Source of the DNA: Candidatus Nitrosocosmicus sp.
Lineage (GTDB): Archaea > Thermoproteota > Nitrososphaeria > Nitrososphaerales > Nitrososphaeraceae
Direction of reading: 5' to 3'
Length of the DNA stretch: 7,013 nucleotides
Assembly: GCA_030452275.1 (NCBI GenBank)
Contig: JAKDMR010000105.1
Coordinates: forward strand, 1-7,013
Position numbers and translations under genes: made by a program. The notes under the pieces were generated by a model. The model made no database searches. It saw only the letters and a program-made list of their open reading frames with translations, and had not been told where the DNA came from. Shown in pieces: positions 1 to 5,051 of this stretch. Numbering within the stretch: the stretch's first letter is position 1; the number at the start of each line of letters is the position of its first letter.

Positions 1-8
1 GATTAAAG

Positions 9-24
9 AAAAAAAATATTTTTT
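9..24 (-). terminator. T-run terminator candidate for the gp10-like gene
   Basis: Just past the stop codon of the minus-strand gp10-like gene, the transcript would read through an A6-TA-T8 stretch, seen on the plus strand as A8 then TA then T6. Archaeal termination often uses such oligo-T runs without a strong hairpin. The A and T tracts could also pair weakly. The call rests on position and composition only. Confidence 0.4.
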
Positions 25-49
25 AATTAAATTCTTAAATTATTTGTTT

Positions 50-394
50 TTACAATCCTAATCCTTTTAACGTAAATTTCTTAATATTTGGTTTTTCTTT
101 ATCAAACGACCTTTTGATGTAAGGATCTGCTTTCATATATCTGGTGCCATTATGGACAAAGATGGTGTAGTCTGCTTTTCCTCTAACTTCATAACCTTTT
201 GAAATCTTTGATTTAGTAGTTTTATTAGCCATATTACCTGTATCTCTTTTGGCTGTTCGCTGAGCTTGGTCTTCTATTATATCTGCATGACGTGATAGTT
301 TAATATCAATCCTTCCTGCTAATCCATTTGCAAACTTTGTATATTTGTTTATGAAAGATTGACCGGAATGATGAACTGCTTTAATTCCTAGCAT
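50..394 (-). CDS. HK97-gp10/neck-like tail completion protein (virion protein)
   Basis: This 114-residue protein resembles the HK97 gp10-like family of head-tail connector or tail-completion proteins of tailed viruses, which join the tail tube to the filled head. The family pattern is visible. There is a basic helical N-terminal half (about 15-50) and a DTGNM segment (51-55), matching the family's 'P-x-DTG-x-L' step. A 'Y-x-x-F-V-x-x-GT-R' strand-turn follows at 76-85, and then 'M-x-A-x-P-[FY]-[IL]' (87-93) before the last helix. The length is normal for the family. Its ATG lies 29 nt from a TATA-like box, which fits a leaderless mRNA. It faces away from the tape-measure-like relic, although such genes normally point the same way in a tail module, so rearrangement or decay is likely. 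It is the only open virion gene here and may be a provirus remnant. The family call is from motif memory. Confidence 0.72.
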   Translation of the reverse strand: MLGIKAVHHSGQSFINKYTKFANGLAGRIDIKLSRHADIIEDQAQRTAKRDTGNMANKTTKSKISKGYEVRGKADYTIFVHNGTRYMKADPYIKRSFDKEKPNIKKFTLKGLGL

Positions 395-417
395 AATTTT
401 TTAGTATTCCAAAAGAT

Positions 418-423
418 AATAAA
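418..423 (-). promoter_or_regulatory. TATA-like box for the gp10-like gene
   Basis: Read on the minus strand this is TTTATT, beginning 29 nt before the ATG at 394. That is the spacing expected for an archaeal TATA box when transcription starts at or next to the start codon. No Shine-Dalgarno sequence lies between the box and the ATG. Confidence 0.45.
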
Positions 424-424
424 G

Positions 425-430
425 TTATAT
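425..430 (+). promoter_or_regulatory. TATA-like box for the tape-measure-like relic
   Basis: TTATAT begins 29 nt before the ATG at 454, the same spacing as the divergent minus-strand box, which is one base away. No ribosome binding site is visible downstream, consistent with a leaderless transcript. The box has outlived the reading frame it served. Confidence 0.45.
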
Positions 431-453
431 TCTAAAAAAAATCGATTTTTGTT

Positions 454-1316
454 ATGAGTTCTAGGTCTAGGGGTGGAAGTGGATCATCTGTTGGTTCTGT
501 TGGTGTGGAACTTGTTGCACTTAATTCGCAACAGGCTACAAACCAGATTAAATCTTTTGTTTCTTCTTTAACAGTTTTAGAAATTCGAAGAGTTGCAGGT
601 GTTCTTAATACTACTTTAGGTAATGGAATGAATACAGGACAGGGCGTAAACAGAACACTACAGTTATAAAACGACTAGGTACAGAATTTCAAAATACCGC
701 TACCAGAGTAGCAGCAGATAATCAGATAAAACAAACATTTCAAATAAGTTTGGGTACCGGTGCGGATGTTATTGATACCATAAATAAATCACTGCGGGGC
801 TTCAATACAACTTTAAATCAAACTTTAGCGAATGAACAGAGATTCAGTTCTATCGCACAAGAAATGATGTGATCATATCTTGCTTCAGGAAACAATATCG
901 ATAAAACTAAAACCAGTATGGTTGATTTTATTGCTATATCCAATCAGGTAACAAATGCGACAGAACGGCAGAGTACAGGTTTTCAACGTTCGATGACTTA
1001 GTTAACACCCTGTGTTTCTAGGATGATGGGGTTTGGATTAAAGGTTGGTACGGCTGCTCAAGATACGGATTATACTGCAGGTATGGAGGAAACATTATCA
1101 CAATTTCAAAAAGAGACTGAAGTTTTGCCGGAAAGGATGAATGATGCATAGAAAAGTATGGTAAAGGAGATGACTATAAAAGTCTCTCTGAATAACCTGT
1201 TTAGAAGGATCTAAAGAACCCTAAAAGAATATGACTGGAGGATAACGGATTTGGAAACAGAGTATCATTTTTATGTCAATATAGTATTGCCTGTTGTATC
1301 TGATCTGGTAACATGA
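454..1316 (+). pseudogene. Decayed tape-measure-like tail protein
   Basis: The first 71 codons (454-669) form an open frame with a Gly/Ser-rich start followed by an amphipathic segment. A frameshift near 645-660 moves the coherent sequence into another frame. That frame reads on with helical, Gln/Asn/Thr/Ala-rich protein (for example GTEFQNTATRVAADNQIKQT and later ASGNNIDKTKTSMVDF). It is broken by TGA at 870, TAG at 999, TAG at 1149, TAA at 1212 and TGA at 1314. A second shift may lie near 985, where another frame gives FDDLVNTL. The composition, with long helices, few aromatics and a Gly-rich 'MMGFGLKVGTAAQDT' patch, resembles tape measure proteins, which set tail length and thread the tail tube. 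The neighbouring gp10-like virion gene supports this. All three stop codons occur, so recoding does not explain it. Sequence after about 1316 is too degraded to follow. The family assignment is by character, not by a specific motif. Confidence 0.6.
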
Positions 1317-1434
1317 ATTATTGTTTGGGTTGAATTATATTACTAGATGATCCAAAATTTTATTGTCAATCCAAAATGGAGTATCCAATTATTTCATCTC
1401 TAAAGAATACCATGACAGGTAAGCAAGTATTGTG

Positions 1435-1582
1435 ATGAGTTTAGTAGACGAATATCAGGATATTTTGAACGAATTGTGTTACCAATACGTTGTCCGCAGC
1501 GGATAAACTATTAGTAACGCTTTATGCTTGTTTTCGTGTAGTTTTTGCAATTTTTTGTGAAAAAGTACATTTATTTTTGTAG
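1435..1582 (+). pseudogene. Frameshifted relic of a small protein, copy A
   Basis: An ATG at 1435 opens a short frame reading MSLVDEYQDILNEL before it turns into unconvincing sequence and stops at 1504. A shift near 1470-1478 restores sense in another frame: VTNTLSAADKLLVTLYACF, running to TAG at 1580. Together they read as the N-terminus of a small helical protein whose C-terminal part is lost or scrambled. The second part matches copy B at 2145-2225 in both DNA and protein. I have a weak recollection of uncharacterised Nitrososphaerota proteins containing a similar 'SAADKLLVTLY' segment, possibly winged-helix-like, but this is not verified. No function is proposed. Confidence 0.45.
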
Positions 1583-1614
1583 TAATATTTAACCAAAAGA
1601 ATTGACTTTAATAA

Positions 1615-2028
1615 TTTGTTCTTTTAGAATGGTCTATGTATATATGGACAAGTCCGAACTGCAGATAAGTACGTTCAAAGAATCCAGAAAAATGGAAGGG
1701 TAAGAATTATCATATTAAATCAAAACCAAGCAATGGTCCATTATTTTTGAATGATAAAAATGAAATTTGTTATACTTATTATGATGAGTATGACCATGCC
1801 ACAACTATAAGAATGGATAATCCATTTAATTTGTCTTTAGAAGAAGCAAAAAAGATGGTTGATAGTATAACAAAAGATTCTAAAAAGGAAGTAAAAAAAA
1901 TGAGTAATGAAGAAGAATCTTGTATTTGCAACTGTCAAACATGCAAAACGTAAAGAAATGTAAATTATTTGCTGGAAATAAATGAAGAACAACGACTTTT
2001 AATTAAACAATTTTTAGAAAAATTCTAA
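1615..2028 (+). pseudogene. Broken small gene with a Cys-rich C-terminal cluster
   Basis: One plus-strand frame carries protein-like sequence from about 1615 to 2028, interrupted only by TAA at 1666 and TAA at 1951. The first part includes an ATG at 1636 followed by YIWTSPNCR. The middle part holds KNPEKWKGKNYHIKS, an acidic Tyr-rich stretch (YTYYDEYDH) and a helical segment (SLEEAKKMVDSITKD). It then ends in CICNCQTCK, a C-x-C-x-C-x2-C cluster that could bind a metal. The last part reads LLEINEEQRLLIKQFLEKF to TAA at 2026. The longest open piece is 68 codons and would need a TTG start at 1747. Protein-like sequence on both sides of that start shows it is not a genuine N-terminus. The family is not recognised. 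The middle piece could still be translated as a small protein, but I favour a pseudogene. Confidence 0.5.
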
Positions 2029-2111
2029 ATTCGTCTGAAATTTCACACTTAACTCAACGAACCTGCACTAATTATTGTCTAATAATTGAACAGGAAGTGA
2101 TGAAAAAAGAA

Positions 2112-2297
2112 ATGTACAAAAATTAAGAAAAACAAACACACTTTGTTACCAATGACTCGTATACAATAGAAAAACGAATAGTAACGATTTGTGCTTATTT
2201 TGGTGCATTCTTAGAATTTGGAGGGGTTGGAATTACTATAGATTTACCTTTCTATGGTAGAATTGGTGTAAATGACATATTGTATTTGAGACAATAA
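2112..2297 (+). pseudogene. Relic of a small protein, copy B
   Basis: An ATG at 2112 is followed four codons later by TAA (2124). The same frame then stays open to TAA at 2295, reading VTNDSYTIEKRIVTICAYFG and then FLEFGGVGITIDLPF. The first part aligns without gaps to copy A (1478-1550). They share TGTTACCAAT, then 33 bp of equal length ending in TAGTAACG, then a T-rich stretch with only a few mismatches. This supports two copies of one family, both damaged. No start codon follows the stop at 2124. The function is unknown. Confidence 0.4.
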
Positions 2298-2448
2298 AAA
2301 TATAGCAAATGTGTTATTCTTATTACATCTTAATAATTATGACAGCACATTTGGAATTATTTTTTATCATTACTAGTAAGATAATTGTTTTGGATCACAA
2401 ATGAGTATGGAGAGTGTCTTGAGCAATTGAGTACATTGTCTAATGCAG
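2298..2448. other. Gap without recognisable gene
   Basis: This 151-bp stretch lies between relic B and the stop codon of the OLD-like gene. It holds only very short frames on either strand. It must contain the 3' end of the OLD-like mRNA, but there is no clear oligo-T run on the minus strand. I see no promoter, repeat or RNA that I can defend. Confidence 0.5.
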
Positions 2449-4221
2449 TTATTGGTCTATTTTTGACATCTTGTCCAAACTAAACAATGACTTCAAGGCG
2501 TCTAGAGGATTTTTATTATGATTATCTCTAGGCGTAGAAACAGTCATATCCTCTTTACTGTTATGTCTCTTTGCTATAATTGTTTTAGTGTAATTATTAA
2601 TCCAGAAATCTATACTTCTGATGAACGCCCAAACATCCGAATTAGTATCAACATCGACCTTATCCATTCGTGTCATCTCTTCAATGATACACCTAACCCA
2701 GTTTTTCTTATTGTCACTTTCACTTAAACACAAGGGGCTCAACCAATTTTCTAATTCACCTACTGGAACTACGAATAGTCCCGCTTTTGCTAATTTATCT
2801 ATAATGGTAACCGATGGATATATTGAAATACCTTTTTTCTTTAATTCATCTCTTGCATTCTTCTTTGATTTATATCGACTTTCAAATTCAATTTGATAGC
2901 CTTTTATTTCTTTAATCAATTCCTCAACCTCTGTTTCAGAAATTCCTGCAGACTTTAAGTAAGCAAATTCACTTTCGTTTGAAGGCAGTAGAATATCGAT
3001 ATCGAAAATACCAACCACTGGAATATTTAATTTCCTTAATGGGGCAATTACATTGGCGATTGTTTGAACATTTTGAGCCGGAACAATATTCAAATTATTT
3101 ATTTGAAGTAGTCTCATAACAGTTGAATAAAATATTCTGTCACTGTCACCCTCCGTAATTATACTTCCTTTGTAAAATAAACAATTTTGAATTTCTATAG
3201 CCCTTAACATCGGATCTGTATTCAATTGCTTAATGTCCTTCTCATCTAGCCTAGTAAGTAAGAAATCATCGATTCCGTTTTCAATATTTGTAGATCTAAA
3301 TACAGATACACTATCGTTTCTTTCAATTATACCTGACAAGATTTCGGAACTATGAGTGGCAACGATGATGGTCTTGTTATTTGAATTTTCAGCTATTAGT
3401 CTACCTAAACTTCTTGCAGTAGGAGGATGCAAAAATGTCTCAGGCTCGTCAATTATGATTATTTTATTATTTGGTGATTTTAATGCAAATAACAATGAGA
3501 TGAACGATTTTACTCCATCGCCTGTCTCTGAAATTGGAACTAATCTTTTAAAGAAATTGTCGAGGTTTTCTTCATTATGGTTTCTAAAATCCTCAAAGAA
3601 TTTATTTCCAAATTCTATCTTAATTTCGATCTTTCCTGCACTGATAATTGTATATATATGTGCATTAAATTCTTTTGAAATAGATGAGTGGATATCATAT
3701 AATAAATCCTTATTTCTGTATAAAAGCTCAAAAAAAGTGCTAGGATCTTTATCGAGATTGTAAGAAGTCGACTCAAGAAGCCTAAATCTTTGAATTCCTT
3801 CTACGTAAGTTATGAATTTGTTAAATATGGTATGATATCTCCTTGAAAAAATATTATTGGATTTGTCATATTTGTAATTGATATAGGTTCTGTCATTATC
3901 ATTTCCTATATTCTGAAATCCGATACTTCGAAGATAACATCCATCTTCTTGTCCAGAAAATCGAATATCTTTTTGTAGGAATCTTAAAAACTCATTATAT
4001 TGGTCTTGATTAGCGGGTACCTTAATCTTAATGTTCTCAATAATTTTCATGGATTCTTTGGTTTTTTCTTTTTGAAATCTACTACAACTTTGACCGATTT
4101 CTCTGAGAAGGGTACTCTTGCCAGAATTATTAGGACCCGTAACCACTATTATATCCGATGAGTTCTTAAATACATTCATGTTCTTAATTTTAATTTCTTC
4201 TATAGTAAGCCAGTCACTCAT
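2449..4221 (-). CDS. OLD-family ATPase/TOPRIM endonuclease, putative phage defence
   Basis: This intact 590-residue protein has the two-part build of OLD (overcoming lysogenization defect) nucleases. An N-terminal ABC/SMC-type ATPase is followed by a C-terminal TOPRIM nuclease, which cuts or nicks DNA using metal ions. ATPase motifs are Walker A GPNNSGKST (29-37), a signature-like SETGDG (231-236), Walker B IIIIDEP with Asp258 and Glu259 (254-260), and the switch His290 in ATHSSE. TOPRIM motifs are TEGDSDRIF with catalytic Glu357 and Asp361, FDID with Asp407 and Asp409, and the family's GELENWL (488-494). Residues 45-228, between Walker A and the signature, form the usual helical/dimerisation insert. 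The size is close to GajA of Gabija, but no UvrD-like helicase partner is in the window, so a stand-alone OLD is more likely. It is intact while both flanks are decayed, suggesting recent arrival or selection. The start is the first ATG. There is no Shine-Dalgarno site. Confidence 0.9.
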   Translation of the reverse strand: MSDWLTIEEIKIKNMNVFKNSSDIIVVTGPNNSGKSTLLREIGQSCSRFQKEKTKESMKIIENIKIKVPANQDQYNEFLRFLQKDIRFSGQEDGCYLRSIGFQNIGNDNDRTYINYKYDKSNNIFSRRYHTIFNKFITYVEGIQRFRLLESTSYNLDKDPSTFFELLYRNKDLLYDIHSSISKEFNAHIYTIISAGKIEIKIEFGNKFFEDFRNHNEENLDNFFKRLVPISETGDGVKSFISLLFALKSPNNKIIIIDEPETFLHPPTARSLGRLIAENSNNKTIIVATHSSEILSGIIERNDSVSVFRSTNIENGIDDFLLTRLDEKDIKQLNTDPMLRAIEIQNCLFYKGSIITEGDSDRIFYSTVMRLLQINNLNIVPAQNVQTIANVIAPLRKLNIPVVGIFDIDILLPSNESEFAYLKSAGISETEVEELIKEIKGYQIEFESRYKSKKNARDELKKKGISIYPSVTIIDKLAKAGLFVVPVGELENWLSPLCLSESDNKKNWVRCIIEEMTRMDKVDVDTNSDVWAFIRSIDFWINNYTKTIIAKRHNSKEDMTVSTPRDNHNKNPLDALKSLFSLDKMSKIDQ

Positions 4222-4260
4222 ATCGATTTGACGTATGTCAGATAGTCATGGTTATCGCCT

Positions 4261-4278
4261 AATAAATCTAAATTATAA
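4261..4278 (-). promoter_or_regulatory. TATA-like region upstream of the OLD-like gene
   Basis: On the minus strand this reads as an A/T-only stretch broken by one G, containing TTATAA and TTTATT. The TTTATT begins about 45 nt before the ATG. Used as an archaeal TATA box it would give a short leader of roughly 15-20 nt. Several AT-rich hexamers compete, so the exact box is uncertain. Confidence 0.3.
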
Positions 4279-4290
4279 CAACCAGTATGC

Positions 4291-4310
4291 CAATTCATAG
4301 AAATGAATTG
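4291..4310. repeat. Perfect 8-bp inverted repeat with 4-nt loop
   Basis: CAATTCAT and ATGAATTG are exact reverse complements separated by AGAA. The element lies 70-89 bp upstream of the OLD-like start and just upstream of its TATA-like region. It could be an operator for that gene, a binding site for an archaeal BRE-side regulator, or chance in AT-rich DNA. It lacks a following T-run, so it is not an obvious terminator. Confidence 0.5.
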
Positions 4311-4478
4311 TAGTATATTGTCAACATGTATGTGATCAGCAATTCAAATGATCCTAATAGAAAAAAATGCTATGGTACTATTTAGCTCACTGTCTGGGAC
4401 ACAAATGAGATAAGCTTTTAGCATAGTAAGGAGTGACCTAAACCTGTCCAAGTTAATTCGTTATTATAATGATTGTAA

Positions 4479-4592
4479 AAGCGTATTGAGGAAGTAGAAA
4501 TTTCTGAAAGTATTATGAGAAATCATGTAAAAGCGAATAAGTTGTTTTACAAATTTAACGAAATTACTGGCTTCTTGGAAAAATATTGCTAG
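4479..4592 (+). pseudogene. Short coding relic of unknown family
   Basis: An open stretch of about 37 codons without its own start reads EEVEISESIMRNHVKANKLF and then YKFNEITGFLEKYC, ending at TAG 4590. The composition is that of a soluble helical protein and is unlike the surrounding non-coding DNA. Just before it, another frame opens with ATG at 4469 (MIVKAY) and stops after six codons, which fits a frameshift near 4485. The family is not recognised. It may be the tail of a small gene lost when the neighbourhood was rearranged, or chance. Confidence 0.25.
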
Positions 4593-4599
4593 AATAAAC

Positions 4600-4623
4600 T
4601 TAAGAATATCTAACTATTCTTAA
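4600..4623. repeat. Perfect 9-bp inverted repeat before the cupredoxin start
   Basis: TTAAGAATA and TATTCTTAA are exact reverse complements around a 6-nt spacer (TCTAAC). The second arm ends 12 nt before the cupredoxin ATG. The element covers the region where a TATA box for a leaderless transcript should lie (about 4605-4612), so a dimeric regulator bound here would block TBP/TFB. It could instead form a leader hairpin in the mRNA if transcription starts further upstream. No specific regulator can be named. Confidence 0.6.
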
Positions 4624-4635
4624 ATACTATTCAGA

Positions 4636-5031
4636 ATGTCTCATGTCAACCACGTAGTTATTCCTAATTTCATCGATGATACTAGTACGGAGAAGTATTT
4701 CATTCCTCGATATATTACAATCACGAAAGGTGATTCCATAGAATGGACAAATCTAGATATGCGGTCTCATACCTTGGTTTATTATAAATCTGATGCGATT
4801 AATGAAATTTTTGATGAATCAGAACCGATTCTACCAGGCAAGTCAATTACTAAAGAGTTCGATTATGATGAAAAAGTAATTACTTACAAATGTAAGGATC
4901 ATGATGAAACTGGCACTATTGTCATTTATCCTGGCAAATTAAATAACACAGAACAGTTAAGATTTCTTCAAGAAACCTTTGACATCAAGGTTCCAGACAT
5001 TCTCAAACATTTGTCACACAGTGACTCTTAA
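4636..5031 (+). CDS. Cytoplasmic plastocyanin-like cupredoxin
   Basis: This 131-residue single-domain protein has the cupredoxin (blue copper) beta-barrel pattern. 'FIPRYITITKGDSIEW' (22-37) is the early strand pair. TNLDMRSHTLV (38-48) carries the first copper ligand, His45. ILPGKS then F (65-75) is the conserved proline-glycine turn. YKCKDHDETGTIVI (84-97) carries Cys86 and His89. The usual axial Met, three residues after the second His, is replaced by Thr92, so the site would have three strong ligands and a shifted redox potential. There is no signal peptide, lipobox or membrane segment, so it should stay in the cytoplasm, unlike most family members, which are exported electron carriers. 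Residues 102-131 form an extra helical tail outside the fold. It is followed after 20 bp by a nucleotidyl cyclase gene on the same strand, suggesting one operon and a sensing or partner role. Copper binding is inferred from the ligands. Confidence 0.85.
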   Translation: MSHVNHVVIPNFIDDTSTEKYFIPRYITITKGDSIEWTNLDMRSHTLVYYKSDAINEIFDESEPILPGKSITKEFDYDEKVITYKCKDHDETGTIVIYPGKLNNTEQLRFLQETFDIKVPDILKHLSHSDS

Positions 5032-5035
5032 TCTT

Positions 5036-5039
5036 AGGT
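5036..5039 (+). promoter_or_regulatory. Weak ribosome binding site for the cyclase
   Basis: AGGT in the 20-bp gap between the two operon genes could pair with the anti-Shine-Dalgarno end of 16S rRNA. Its spacing of 12 nt to the ATG is long and the match is short. As an internal operon gene the cyclase cannot be leaderless unless it has its own promoter, which makes some such site plausible. Confidence 0.3.
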
Positions 5040-5051
5040 AGATGTCTTTAT

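Noticed and set aside
870..1316. Stop-codon recoding or selenocysteine/pyrrolysine readthrough in the tape-measure-like frame
   Set aside because: TGA, TAG and TAA all occur along with at least one frameshift and there is no recoding structure. Decay is simpler.
1747..1953. Intact 68-aa gene with a TTG start
   Set aside because: The protein-like frame continues both upstream to 1669 and downstream past the stop to 2028, and no promoter or ribosome site marks the TTG. A broken longer gene is more likely.
2518..3763. Plus-strand open frames at 2518-2727, 2621-2896 and 3356-3763
   Set aside because: All lie antisense inside the OLD-like gene, whose motifs are clear. Their translations are low in structure and show no domain, so they are shadows.
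2449..4221. Gabija system (GajA plus GajB)
   Set aside because: The protein has the GajA-like architecture, but neither flank in the window encodes a UvrD/PcrA-type helicase, so the two-gene system cannot be claimed.
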